Numbered from the stretch's first letter, positions 8,527 to 17,632 are shown. The stretch is DNA of 64,000 nt from Algisphaera sp039180025 (GCA_039180025.1 JBCDDZ010000001.1:83998-147997), one strand, 5' to 3'. The notes: generated by a model from the sequence alone, not told the origin. Numbers and translations: made by a program.

Positions 8527-9791
8527 CACGCATCCTCCAGGGTTTGTCTCACCAATTCATTGACCACCCGGCCCGCGTGTGTAATCAGCGCGTCGACGTG
8601 AATGTCGTCGTCTAGGTCCACGCGGGGCACCAGGCCTTCCGCTTCGCCCGGTTCCTCGCCGTCCGCTTCGTGATCCGCGTCGTGGCCCGAGTCCGCCGCC
8701 TCGACCAAAAGCGTCTCCAGCAGCGCATGCAGGTTGTTCGCGTACACCGTGCTGGCGTGCACGGCCATGGTGCCGGGGAGGTTGGTCGTGCCCACCAGCG
8801 TGACTCCGCCTTGGGTCTTCGTGACCTCGCCGGGCCGGGTCAGCTCACAATTGCCTCGCCCGTGGGCGGCGCTCGCGGCCAGGTCCACCACCACCGCCCC
8901 GGCTTTCATGCGCCCCACCACCTCGGCCGGGATGAGCATCGGCGGGGCTTTACCGAACAGCGCGGCGGTGGTCACCACCAGGTCCGCGCCCACAACGTGC
9001 TTGGCCATCAGGTCCGCCTGCCGTTGCCGGTCTTCCTCGGTCTGCTCCGCGGCATACCCCCCTTTCCCTTCACCCCCACCCCCGGACGCACTCCCGGAAG
9101 TCTCCTCGGATGTACCGCCCGAAGCCGACGCCTCGACCGCGGGCAGTTCCACGAACCGTGCCCCTAGGGATTGAACCTGTTCTTTCGTGGCCGGCCGCAC
9201 GTCGTACGCTTCGACCACGGCACCCAGCCGTTTCGCCGTCGCGATCGCCTGCAGCCCCGCCACCCCCACCCCGACCACCAGCACCCGCGCGGGCGCCAGG
9301 GTCCCCGCCGCGGTGATCATCATCGGCATCAGCTTCGGGCAGTGCGACGCCCCCAACAGCACCGCCTTGTACCCCGCCAAGTTCGCCTGGCTGCTGAGCA
9401 CATCCATCGCCTGCGCCCGGCTGGTCCGCGGCACAAACTCCAGCGACACCGCGGACACCTTCGACTCCGCTGCCGCCCGCACCAGTTCCGGTTCGGTCGT
9501 CGGCGAAAGCATCCCGATCAACACCGCACCCGCCCGCATCCGCCGGACGTCCTCGGCCCGCGGCGGCCCCAGCGTCACGACGACGTCCGCGTCTTCCCAC
9601 GCCCGGTGTCCCTCGCCGGCAAACGTCGCCCCGGCTTCCTCGAAGGCTTGATCCTGCAGAAACGCTCCGGTCCCCAGCCCCGGCTCGACCGTCACCGATA
9701 CCCCCTTACCCACCCACTTCTTCACCACGCTGGGGGTTAAAGACGCGCGTGATTCGTCTGGGTCGGCTTGTCGAGGCGCGAATATTAGCAT
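8526..9791 (-). CDS. pntAA: NAD(P) transhydrogenase subunit alpha, part 1
   Basis: This is the NAD(H)-binding domain I of the transhydrogenase, 421 residues against about 380 for typical separate subunits. It shows an N-terminal alanine-dehydrogenase-like fold (PDESRASLTPSVVKKW), the Rossmann loop VVGVGVAGLQAIATAKRLG (~168-186) and the following YDVRPATKEQVQSLGA. The extra length comes from two low-complexity stretches: a Gly/Ser/Glu insert at ~220-246 (the mobile-loop neighbourhood) and an acidic one at ~372-392. The catalytic core on either side is intact, so the inserts probably sit in surface loops. It is the first gene of the operon. Confidence 0.95.
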   Translation of the reverse strand: MLIFAPRQADPDESRASLTPSVVKKWVGKGVSVTVEPGLGTGAFLQDQAFEEAGATFAGEGHRAWEDADVVVTLGPPRAEDVRRMRAGAVLIGMLSPTTEPELVRAAAESKVSAVSLEFVPRTSRAQAMDVLSSQANLAGYKAVLLGASHCPKLMPMMITAAGTLAPARVLVVGVGVAGLQAIATAKRLGAVVEAYDVRPATKEQVQSLGARFVELPAVEASASGGTSEETSGSASGGGGEGKGGYAAEQTEEDRQRQADLMAKHVVGADLVVTTAALFGKAPPMLIPAEVVGRMKAGAVVVDLAASAAHGRGNCELTRPGEVTKTQGGVTLVGTTNLPGTMAVHASTVYANNLHALLETLLVEAADSGHDADHEADGEEPGEAEGLVPRVDLDDDIHVDALITHAGRVVNELVRQTLEDA

Positions 9792-10005
9792 GGCTTCATC
9801 CCCCCTTACCTTTTCTGCCGCATGATATGACCTGACCTTGTAAACGCAAACCCGGCGGCCATGCCCCGATCAAACGTCACCGCGTGGCTCAGCCTGCAAC
9901 TCGGATCCATTGCTCTGTTTGATTCCGCCAAAGTGATACACCGCTAACGCCGCGAAGAGGCTTCATAAGATCGCCCCGAGCCGAGCCCCCAGAGGGGTAC
10001 CACAC

Positions 10006-10043
10006 GAGGCGTCGATCGCCTCACCGACGCTCGCGAGCGTCGG
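10006..10043. repeat. Two adjacent hairpins downstream of rho
   Basis: GAGGCG/CGCCTC (10006-10011 and 10017-10022, five-base loop) is followed by a perfect 20-base palindrome at 10024-10043 (CCGACGCTCG mirrored by CGAGCGTCGG). They lie 30-67 bases past the rho stop on the minus strand. There is no T-run, so this is not a standard intrinsic terminator, though it could stabilise the 3' end of the rho message. Confidence 0.5.
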
Positions 10044-10072
10044 TCAAGGTTTACACCTTCTCTGGAGTTTTG

Positions 10073-11284
10073 CTAAGCCGGGGCTTTGGTTTTGCTCTCG
10101 CTGTCGCCGACCAGCGCCGCGTTGGTTTCGAATCGGTCGAGCGCCCGGAGCAACTGATCGATCTGGGTGACGGGTTGCATCTGCTGCAGCCGCCGCCGAA
10201 GCTGCGTGACCGTGTTCAACTCGGCGTCGGTCATGAGCAGGTTTTCGTTGCGCGTGCCGCTCGCCGCGAGGTCCATCGCCGGGAAGGTGCGTTGCTCGGC
10301 GATCTTGCGGTCGAGGATCAGTTCCATGTTCCCCGTCCCTTTGAACTCTTCGAAGATCACCTGGTCGCCGCGGCTGCCGGTGTCGACCAGCGCGGTGGCC
10401 ACGATGGTGAGGGAGCCGCCTTCCTCGAACCGCCGGGCCCCGCCGAAGAGCTGCTTGGGGATCGCCAACGCCCCGGCGTCGAGCCCGCCGGACAGCGTCC
10501 GTCCGGTGCCCGCCAGGCTCGGCGCGGTGTTGAACGCGCGTCCGATCCGGGTCAGCGAATCGAGCAATACCACCACGTCGCGGCCCATCTCGGCGTGCCG
10601 TTTGGCGCGTTCGAGGGCCAGCATCGCGAGCCCGATGTGTTTTTCGACCGGGTGGTCGTTCGACGACGCCAAGACGGTGCAGGGCACGTTCCGGCGGAAG
10701 TCGGTCACTTCTTCGGGACGCTCATCGACCAGCAGCGCGTAGACCTCGACCTCCGGGTGGTTGCGGCTGATCGCGAACGCGATGTTTTGCAGCAGCGTCG
10801 TCTTCCCCGCTTTGGGCGGCGACACGATCATCCCCCGGGTCCCGTACCCGATGGGACAAAACAGGTCGATCAGCCGGCACGAAGGTGGGCAGCCGGGGTA
10901 CTCCAACGTGAGCCGCGGGGCGGGCATGACCGTTGTCAGTTCCTCGTAGCTGCGGTACGACTCCATGTCCTCCGCAGGGACGCCGTCCACGGTCAGCACG
11001 TCTTTGGCGCGGCGGGCATCCGAACCGATGGCGTTGTGCTTGGGCCGTTTCTTCTTTTTGTTTTTCCCGCCGCCGCCGGGGTGCTGCCCGCCGCCGCCCA
11101 CCGGCTTGCCCAGCGTGACCTCCAGTTCCAGCCCGGGACGCAGGTTGTATTTTTGGATCAGATGCGACGCCACGACCGGATCGGAGGGCTCGGCGATATA
11201 CGTGTCGGTCAGCTGCCGCAGCCGGCCGTCCGCTTTATTGGCCATCTCTAAAATACCGCGGGCGGTCTGGGATTGGTTTTGCAT
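10073..11284 (-). CDS. rho: Transcription termination factor Rho
   Basis: Rho is the hexameric RNA-dependent ATPase that ends transcription. The ATG at 11284 gives 403 residues. Seen are the start of the RNA-binding cold-shock-like domain (GILEMANKADGRLRQL, residue ~10), a Gly/Lys-rich insert at ~65-82, the Walker A motif SPPKAGKTTLLQN (~160-172), Walker B VVVLLDSLTR, the Q-loop and R-loop region GGLDAGAL to EEGGSLTIVATALVDTGS, and FEEFKGTGNMELILDR. The usual N-terminal helical domain before the cold-shock domain is missing from this start. The frame is open a further 120 codons upstream, but that sequence is low-complexity and unlike Rho, so the short start is preferred with some doubt. Confidence 0.95.
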   Translation of the reverse strand: MQNQSQTARGILEMANKADGRLRQLTDTYIAEPSDPVVASHLIQKYNLRPGLELEVTLGKPVGGGGQHPGGGGKNKKKKRPKHNAIGSDARRAKDVLTVDGVPAEDMESYRSYEELTTVMPAPRLTLEYPGCPPSCRLIDLFCPIGYGTRGMIVSPPKAGKTTLLQNIAFAISRNHPEVEVYALLVDERPEEVTDFRRNVPCTVLASSNDHPVEKHIGLAMLALERAKRHAEMGRDVVVLLDSLTRIGRAFNTAPSLAGTGRTLSGGLDAGALAIPKQLFGGARRFEEGGSLTIVATALVDTGSRGDQVIFEEFKGTGNMELILDRKIAEQRTFPAMDLAASGTRNENLLMTDAELNTVTQLRRRLQQMQPVTQIDQLLRALDRFETNAALVGDSESKTKAPA

Positions 11285-12105
11285 CGGGTTCTCGAACAGG
11301 ACAAAAAAACAAGACCGGCAATCAAAAAAACGGGACGGGCTCTCGAAACGTCGCCCGGCCACCCGGGGGCATCGATCACCATGTGCAGGCTCGAACCCCG
11401 GGGCTTGCGATCCCTTCGAGACGCCGCCGCTCTGTGCACACCGCAGGATCCGCTCGCCCCTCATCACGCCCTGGCGAGCTTGGCGTTCACTCGCCCCAGC
11501 CGCGTGCCTCAGGAGACCGGCCCACGGTTCTAAGCCAACGCGGACGCCGCCGGAGCGTTTCTTTGAGCAAGCCCTGGCCCCGACGATGAACGATGCGGGC
11601 GAGGCTCCAGCACTTCGGCCGCCGGTTTCGGACACGCCATGCACCGTAGCTTAGGGCGTTAACACTTTTTCGTAAGCACCGCGGTTCGTACCGCGTCCTG
11701 ATGCTCCGTTAATAAACCCCAGTTGCCCTAGGTAACGGGTGGGGTCACCCACCGCCGCCGGCAACATCTACGAGCCACGCCCACCTCAATCCGAATAACC
11801 ACACCCCGACAGATCACAGAGGGAAAAAACCTTCTGCGTCCTGGGCTGTGACTCGCTTTGAAAGCGGACAACACCCCCCGGATTGACCCAAGAAACCCGC
11901 AGTCAGCTAAAACTTCCAGCCGATCAGGCTTCAAGCGTCAACCTTGTTGTATCGCGTTTGCCATCGACAAGCAAGTACCCCCTTGATCTTCGATCATCCT
12001 CCGCAGGAAACACAAGATGAGCTACATTAGATGGACATCTCTGGATTCTTCCGCTTGCACCCGCGGGGTGAGGCTCTGCCCAATATTCTTTTTCTTGTGT
12101 GACCG
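11285..12105. other. Long divergent leader region between rho and a hydrolase gene
   Basis: This 821-base region includes 360 bases on the rho side in which the rho frame stays open but is not Rho-like, and a less GC-rich part from about 11640 to 12100. A short hairpin GGGTG-GGGT-CACCC lies near 11737. It may hold a regulatory leader for rho, since rho is known to be autoregulated by leader attenuation in E. coli, but I see no conserved element. No tRNA, RNase P, SRP or tmRNA signature was found. Confidence 0.4.
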
Positions 12106-13110
12106 ATGGACGCGCCTCCCCCCCACCCCCCCGACCGCCGCAACCTTGTTTACGCCGAACTCACCGGCCAGCAGTTGCTCCTTGACCTCTACCGCCCCGA
12201 TACCCAGCGACCGGCACCGGTGGTGGTCTATTTCCACAGCGGGGGATGGCGGGCGGGCTCCAAAGATGCCTGCAAACTTCAGTGGCTGACCCGTTACGGA
12301 TTCGCGGTCGCCAGCGTCAACTACCGACTGCTGCCCCGTTACCGGTTCCCGACCCAGGTCCATGACGCCAAAGCCGCGGTCCGCTTCCTCCGCGCCCACG
12401 CCGATACGTTCGGTCTGCACCCCGAACAGTTTGTGGCCGCCGGGCTCTCGTCGGGGGCTTATCTCGCTTGTATGCTCGGGCTCACGGCGGGGCACGTCGG
12501 CCTCGAGGCCCCGCCAAACTTACCCGCCGACACACCCCCGGCGGTTCCAGCCCCCCACCCGCCTCTTGTTTCCGGAGACGCCGCCCCGCATCACCACCCC
12601 GCTGGCGACACCACGCCCCCCCACCCGGGCCTCCCGGGGCAGCGCAATCTTTACCTGGAGACCCCGTCCCACGTCCAAGCGGTAGTCAATTACGCCGCAA
12701 TGACCAACTTTATCAGCCTGCAAGACCTCGCTTCACGCCGCGGCAGCCTGGCCCAGCGTAGCCCCGAGGCTCAGTTTCTCGGGCACGCGGTCCGTGAAAA
12801 CCTCGATCGCGTCCGCCTCGCCAACCCCCTCGATCACATCCACCCCGACGCCCCGCCGTTCCTTCATCTCCACGGCGACCGCAACGACGTCACCCCGATC
12901 GACCAGACCCGCAAGTTCCACGAAGCCTTGCAAAACCAAGGCGTCACCTCCAAATTCATTCTCGTCCGCGGCGCCGGCCACAATAGCCGCCGCCTCACCG
13001 ACCACCCCTCGATCCGGGACCGCGTCGCCGATTTTCTGCACCGCCACCTCGGCACCGAAGGCGGCATGCGCGCGGTGTTTGAAGAAAACAAGCCGCGGCA
13101 AGACGAGTAA
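12106..13110 (+). CDS. Alpha/beta hydrolase, esterase/lipase-like
   Basis: The product has 334 residues and the fold of carboxylesterases of the hormone-sensitive-lipase or BD-FAE group. It shows an oxyanion motif VVVYFHSGGWRAGS (HGGG-like, ~41-54), NYRLLPRYRFP, the nucleophile motif G-L-S-S-G with Ser115, a candidate acid in HGDRNDVTP (~264) and the catalytic His in RGAGHNS (~292). There is no signal peptide, so the enzyme is probably cytoplasmic. A Pro/His-rich insert at ~138-180 (PPAVPAPHPPL and similar) separates the nucleophile region from the rest and is unusual for the family. The substrate is unknown; ester or carbohydrate-acetyl bonds are typical. Confidence 0.85.
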   Translation: MDAPPPHPPDRRNLVYAELTGQQLLLDLYRPDTQRPAPVVVYFHSGGWRAGSKDACKLQWLTRYGFAVASVNYRLLPRYRFPTQVHDAKAAVRFLRAHADTFGLHPEQFVAAGLSSGAYLACMLGLTAGHVGLEAPPNLPADTPPAVPAPHPPLVSGDAAPHHHPAGDTTPPHPGLPGQRNLYLETPSHVQAVVNYAAMTNFISLQDLASRRGSLAQRSPEAQFLGHAVRENLDRVRLANPLDHIHPDAPPFLHLHGDRNDVTPIDQTRKFHEALQNQGVTSKFILVRGAGHNSRRLTDHPSIRDRVADFLHRHLGTEGGMRAVFEENKPRQDE

Positions 13111-13266
13111 CCGCGTAGCCGGCCATTCTGTGGCCAGGGCCACTGGGTTCCCGCCTGGCAATGAAACAATCCGGGCTACCCGCCCCACTTATTTCCTGAC
13201 AAGTTGGCTCTCTGCCGCCCGAGGCTTCTGATTGCCCGCAGAACTTGTTTCGCCCCGGCCGAGGGA

Positions 13267-13983
13267 TCAGGGCCGTCGCACCGCCGGCCGTACCGCCCAG
13301 AGGTTTTCCGGCACCACCGTCTCGTTGGCTTTGAACTGACGCACGCTCGTATCGCCGAAGGCGTAATTCGACACCCCGCCGCGTTCAGGGTTTCCCGTCC
13401 CTCCGTGCCGCGACTGCTCAATCCAAATCAAGATGTCGTTGATATCCGCAAAGATATCCACGTAGTAGCCATCGTGGCCCGACTCTTTCTCCCCGAAGAA
13501 AATCGTGTTGCTAAAGTCCCGCAAAAAATCACGGTCCATGGTGGATTGATCGCTGTTATCCACGAAGTCCGTCGTCGGGTTGCTCGGGTCCGAGTTGTCG
13601 ACGCGGTTACGCAGATCGTTGAACCCGTTGAACATGAAGCTCCGCGGGGCCCGGTCGAACTCTTCCGGCACCGTGTCGTTGCTCGTCGGGTTCGGATCGT
13701 TGGGGCAGAGTAAGATTTCTTCGGCCTGATACGTCGGCTGAAACTGAGCCGGCCAACGCGGGCTCACGTTCCGGGTCGGGTATTGCCCGTCGTGGTCGGT
13801 CGCGTAGATATCCGCCGCCATCGCCAACTGCCGCATCCGCGACGAACACTGGATCGATCGCGCCGTTTCCCGCGCCGACGCCAATGAGGGTAAGAGCAAG
13901 CCGATCAACAGCGCAATGATGCTGATGACCACCAGCAATTCAATCAAGGAAAAGCCCGAACGCCTGGATGACACGCTTTGCAT
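13267..13983 (-). CDS. Type II secretion-like pseudopilin
   Basis: The start is the ATG at 13983, with GAGGG eight bases upstream. The 238-residue product begins with a basic leader and the prepilin cleavage motif G-F-S-L-I-E (RRSGFSLIELLVVISIIALL), so it is processed by prepilin peptidase. Next come a ~20-residue hydrophobic helix and a globular domain with CSSRMRQLAMAADIYATDHDGQYP, typical of planctomycete pseudopilins, which often carry an H-X9-DG-like C terminus; here the end region reads GGVSNYAFGDTSVRQFK. It probably forms part of an envelope pilus-like assembly. A large secretin-like gene at 38786 may belong to the same machinery, but is not adjacent. Confidence 0.88.
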   Translation of the reverse strand: MQSVSSRRSGFSLIELLVVISIIALLIGLLLPSLASARETARSIQCSSRMRQLAMAADIYATDHDGQYPTRNVSPRWPAQFQPTYQAEEILLCPNDPNPTSNDTVPEEFDRAPRSFMFNGFNDLRNRVDNSDPSNPTTDFVDNSDQSTMDRDFLRDFSNTIFFGEKESGHDGYYVDIFADINDILIWIEQSRHGGTGNPERGGVSNYAFGDTSVRQFKANETVVPENLWAVRPAVRRP

Positions 13984-14122
13984 TATTTGACCCTCGCCCC
14001 GGTCGATCACAAACTATGATGAGCCCTTTATCTCCGATAAGTTTGCCCATCATATCAAAGCTCAGGCCTTTTCCGCGTTCGGCCGATTCTGCTTCGCGTT
14101 CCCCTTCCTAGCTCCCGATCCG

Positions 14123-14590
14123 ATGAGCGACACCATGAATAGGAAAACCATCGGACTCATCGTGGTGGTGCTGCTCCTCGGGGCCGGCTATTGGAAGCTC
14201 TACCAGGCCCGTCAGCTCCCGCCGCTCGAGGTGGTCGCGTTGCACTTGCCCGGCCAGCCGCTCCAGTTCGCCTTCAACGGCGACACCGTCGTCCGAGAGG
14301 TCAAAGTCCTCCGGCCGGCCCCCGAACCGCAGGAAGGAGCCGTCTTCCTCGCTGCCGAAGATCAGACCCTTTGGCACATGATCCCCCGCGAGCCCCCCGA
14401 GGGCGAAGCCCTACCGGAGCTCACGCCCACCAACCTGGTTCGTTACGGTCGACGCGTCCGCGGCCTCCGGCCTGCCCCCGACACCCCCCGACGGGGCCTG
14501 CCCCTCCAACCCGACGTTGCCTACCGCTTTATCGCCACCACCGACGACGGCGTGATCGAACTCGACTTCGTTTACGACCCGCCGAATTGA
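14123..14590 (+). CDS. Membrane-anchored hypothetical protein
   Basis: This 155-residue protein has one N-terminal membrane helix (residues 8-22, TIGLIVVVLLLGAGY) and a soluble, beta-rich remainder with many Pro and Glu residues, probably outside the cytoplasmic membrane. It contains LQFAFNGDTVVREVKVLR and ends with EHL-like strands IELDFVYDPPN. I recognise no family. It lies about 105 bases before the symporter pair in the same direction, but nothing in the sequence ties its function to transport. Confidence 0.65.
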   Translation: MSDTMNRKTIGLIVVVLLLGAGYWKLYQARQLPPLEVVALHLPGQPLQFAFNGDTVVREVKVLRPAPEPQEGAVFLAAEDQTLWHMIPREPPEGEALPELTPTNLVRYGRRVRGLRPAPDTPRRGLPLQPDVAYRFIATTDDGVIELDFVYDPPN

Positions 14591-14694
14591 GCCCCGTGCC
14601 TTTTTACGCCGGCCCGCCCGCTCGCTCGAGATAGTCCTGTCTTGCGTTTCGTTATCCGTCGCGTTTTTTCCGCCTTGTTTATGTGAGCCGCTCC

Positions 14695-15063
14695 ATGCCT
14701 GACTCTGTCGATCCCGTCCGACGCGCGAAGCAGCGCTACTGGCGTGCCAACGTCGCCATCATGACCCTGCTGCTCATGGTCTGGGCCGTGGTCGGCTTGG
14801 GCTGCGGCGTCCTCTGGGCCGACGTCCTCAACGACGCCGGCCAGATCGGCGGCGTCCCGCTGGGGTTTTGGTTCGCGCAGCAGGGCTCGATCGCCACGTT
14901 TGTCGTCATCATCTTCGTTTACGCCTTGGCCATGAACCGCCTCGACGCCCGCTACCATCACAGCCTCGAAACCCTCCGCCACCCTCCGGGCCCCGGGCCA
15001 ACGGCCCCACCCGCGTCGCTTACCTCCGGCTCTAACGCTACCGAGCAAGGCGGTGACGCTTGA
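14695..15063 (+). CDS. Sodium/substrate symporter small subunit (DUF4212)
   Basis: The 122-residue protein has two membrane helices (about 23-48 and 68-90) and the family pattern KQRYWRANVAIMTLLLMVWA, with PLGFWFAQQGSI before the second helix. DUF4212 proteins are the small partner of a two-part sodium:solute symporter. The stop overlaps the TTG start of the large subunit by four bases (TTGA), which is the expected organisation. A GTG at 14683 is an alternative start. The C-terminal ~30 residues are a Pro/Gly/Ser tail. Confidence 0.88.
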   Translation: MPDSVDPVRRAKQRYWRANVAIMTLLLMVWAVVGLGCGVLWADVLNDAGQIGGVPLGFWFAQQGSIATFVVIIFVYALAMNRLDARYHHSLETLRHPPGPGPTAPPASLTSGSNATEQGGDA

Positions 15064-17336
15064 ATCCATTCATTGCCTCCCTCGGCTCCGACGGGTCCGC
15101 CACCCTGGCGGGGCTTTTCGGGATGACCACGCTCAAGACCTGGACCGTCGGGTTCGTGATCTTCACCTTCGGGATCTACCTGGGCATCGCCTGGCTCGCC
15201 CGCGTCAAAGACACCAAGGGCTTCTTCATCGCCGGCGGCGGCGTCCCGGCGCCCGCCAACGGCATGGCCACCGCCGCCGACTGGATGTCCGCCGCCAGCT
15301 TCATCTCCATGGCAGGGCTGATCTCGGGCATGGGCTTCGCCGGCGGGGTCTACCTCATGGGCTGGACCGGCGGCTACGTCCTGCTCGCCCTGCTGCTGGC
15401 ACCTTATCTCCGTAAGTTCGGCCACTTCACCGTCCCCGACTTCATCGGCGACCGCTACGCCCCTCCCGGAAGTACCCCCGGAAGTACGCAAGCGACGGCG
15501 GGAAGTGGAGCAAACTACGCCCGCCTCATCGCCCTCTTCTGCGCCATCTTCGTCAGCTTCACTTACGTCGTCGGTCAGATGAAGGGCGTCGGCGTCGTCT
15601 TCTCCGGCTTCCTCGGCGTCACCCCCGCCACCGGCGTGGTCATCGGCATGGCCATCGTCTTCGTCTTCGCCGTCTTCGGCGGCATGAAAGGCATCACCTA
15701 CACCCAGGTCGCCCAGTTCTGGGTCCTGATCACCGCCTTCCTCATCCCCGCCGTGGCCATCAGTTTGAAGCTCACCGGCCAGGCGATCCCGTCGGTCGGC
15801 CTCGCGTCGGAAGTCTTACCCAGCGTCGATCCCGCCCGGCCCTACTTGCTCGACAAACTCTCCAACCTCAACCAACAGTTCGGCTTCGGCAGCTACACCG
15901 AGGCCTACCCCCGGAACGAAGACGGCGAACCCGCGACCAAGTGGAACCGGCTCAACGTCTTCTGCGTCTGCCTCGCCCTCATGGCCGGCACCGCCGGGCT
16001 CCCGCACGTCATCGTCCGGTTCTACACCGTCAAGAGCGTCAAAGCCGCCCGCTGGTCCGCCTTCTGGGCCCTGGGCTTCATCAGCCTCCTCTACCTCACC
16101 GCCCCGTCCGTCGCCGCCTTCGCCCGTTACTACATGGTCGACGACATCGCCGGCCTCAACGGCAAGACCGCCGAGGAATTGCCGCAGTGGTACATCGACT
16201 GGAACAAAACCGGGTTGATCGCGTGGGTGGATTTCGATGGTGATGGCAGACTCGCATTCACGAACAACACCGAACAACGTCAAAGAATACTGGTCTCGCC
16301 ACCGCCTCCAGAAGGAGAAGTCGTAAGGCCACTCAATGAACTCATGCGAGTGGGCGCTATCCCTGCGGGCATCCGTAACGAAATACTCGCTGATCCCGCG
16401 AAATGGGTAAGAGACAACGGGGGACTGTCTCAAGATCAGTTGGCTGAACTGGAAAAAGCCAATTCAATCGAATGGATTAGGCTAAGTTCAATCGACCAAG
16501 CGAATCAAGAAGACGCTGAAGCTTATTTAGCTCAATCGATCTTGAAGAAGCGCGTTGAGGAATTACGTCTAAATCAGTCCAATACCGCTAGCCAAAAACT
16601 CCTCGCCCTCGGCGGCGCCCACCACCCCGACCGGGACATCATCGTGCTCGCCACGCCGCAGATGGCGCAGCTCGCCGACTGGGTCGTCGCCTTCGTCATC
16701 GCCGGCGGGCTCGCCGCGGCACTGTCCACCGCGTCCGGCCTGCTGCTGGTGATTTCCTCATCCGTCGCCCACGACCTGTATTACAAGGTCATGAGCCCCG
16801 CCGCCAGCGAGAAGCAGCGCCTGCTCGTCGGCCGGGTCGCCATCGGCGTGGCCGTGTGCATCGCCGGGTACTTCGGCATCAACCCACCGGGCTTCGTCGG
16901 CGAAGTGGTGGCGTTCGCCTTCGGCCTCGCCGCCGCGTCGTTCTTCCCCGCCATCGTGCTGGGCATCTTCACCAAACGCGTCGGCACCGTCCCGGCCGTG
17001 GCGGGCATGCTCGTAGGCATCACCTTCACCGCGTTTTATATCGTCACCCAGAAAGCCGACGTCATCCTGCTCAACGCCGAGGTCGCCCAGGCGATTTTTG
17101 GACCCGCGGGCCAAGGCCTGCGTCGGCCCTGGTGTTTCGGCATCGATGCCCAAGGCATCGGCACCCTCGGCATGGTTCTGAATTTCATCGTGACCCTCGC
17201 GCTGACCCCGTTCTGCAAGCCCGCGTCGCCGGCCGTCCGGGCCCTGGTCGATTCTGTACGTGAGCCCGAACCCGCCCCCGGCAGCACGTCGGGAATGCCC
17301 CCCGCCCTTCAAATCGAAACTACGCCCAGCCACTAG
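15060..17336 (+). CDS. Sodium:solute symporter large subunit with internal insert
   Basis: This 758-residue transporter belongs to the sodium:solute symporter superfamily, in the group paired with DUF4212 small subunits, often annotated for acetate or short organic acids. Family sequence includes GFFIAGGGVPAPANGMATAADWMSAAS as separate parts near residues 55-85 and the later VIAGGLAAALSTASGLLLVIS (~545). About twelve or thirteen helices are expected. Two features are unusual: a Gly/Ser/Thr loop insert at ~138-155 made from repeated CCCGGAAGTA units, and a ~125-residue hydrophilic insert at ~387-514 that is clearly AT-richer than the rest. It is cotranslated with the small subunit. Confidence 0.9.
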   Translation: MNPFIASLGSDGSATLAGLFGMTTLKTWTVGFVIFTFGIYLGIAWLARVKDTKGFFIAGGGVPAPANGMATAADWMSAASFISMAGLISGMGFAGGVYLMGWTGGYVLLALLLAPYLRKFGHFTVPDFIGDRYAPPGSTPGSTQATAGSGANYARLIALFCAIFVSFTYVVGQMKGVGVVFSGFLGVTPATGVVIGMAIVFVFAVFGGMKGITYTQVAQFWVLITAFLIPAVAISLKLTGQAIPSVGLASEVLPSVDPARPYLLDKLSNLNQQFGFGSYTEAYPRNEDGEPATKWNRLNVFCVCLALMAGTAGLPHVIVRFYTVKSVKAARWSAFWALGFISLLYLTAPSVAAFARYYMVDDIAGLNGKTAEELPQWYIDWNKTGLIAWVDFDGDGRLAFTNNTEQRQRILVSPPPPEGEVVRPLNELMRVGAIPAGIRNEILADPAKWVRDNGGLSQDQLAELEKANSIEWIRLSSIDQANQEDAEAYLAQSILKKRVEELRLNQSNTASQKLLALGGAHHPDRDIIVLATPQMAQLADWVVAFVIAGGLAAALSTASGLLLVISSSVAHDLYYKVMSPAASEKQRLLVGRVAIGVAVCIAGYFGINPPGFVGEVVAFAFGLAAASFFPAIVLGIFTKRVGTVPAVAGMLVGITFTAFYIVTQKADVILLNAEVAQAIFGPAGQGLRRPWCFGIDAQGIGTLGMVLNFIVTLALTPFCKPASPAVRALVDSVREPEPAPGSTSGMPPALQIETTPSH

Positions 17337-17390
17337 TTTTTTGGGTGTTCGATTCCGCCCGCAGACCCGCCGCAAGCAGTGCCTCCCGCG

Positions 17391-17519
17391 TCATGCAACC
17401 ACCACGGTGAACACGATGAAGCGGATCGCGTCCGGGTCGCCTTCGATTTCCTCGGCGCGGTTTAACACTGCTAGATATTCAGCTCGAATGGCCAGCCCCT
17501 TAAGCGGAATCAGCCGAGT
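17391..17519 (-). other. Short coding-like open frame, possibly a gene remnant
   Basis: On the minus strand a frame open from 17519 to a TGA at 17391-17393 reads, near its end, NRAEEIEGDPDAIRFIVFT, which looks protein-like. The only usable start inside is a GTG at 17468, giving 25 residues without a ribosome-binding site. It may be the tail of a lost gene or a small peptide gene. I cannot assign a family. Confidence 0.25.
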
Positions 17520-17632
17520 TCACTGCCCTGTGTTCACAACACTTCAAGAGACGAAATAAGAAATGAAACAAGCCCGCCCGTGGCAACGCTGGTCGCCCAC
17601 TATTTTTTGTCGCAAACAGGTTTTTATCAAAG

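Noticed and set aside
10070..11251. Long open frame opposite rho (393 codons)
   Set aside because: Mirror frame caused by high GC at third codon positions; Rho motifs on the other strand are decisive.
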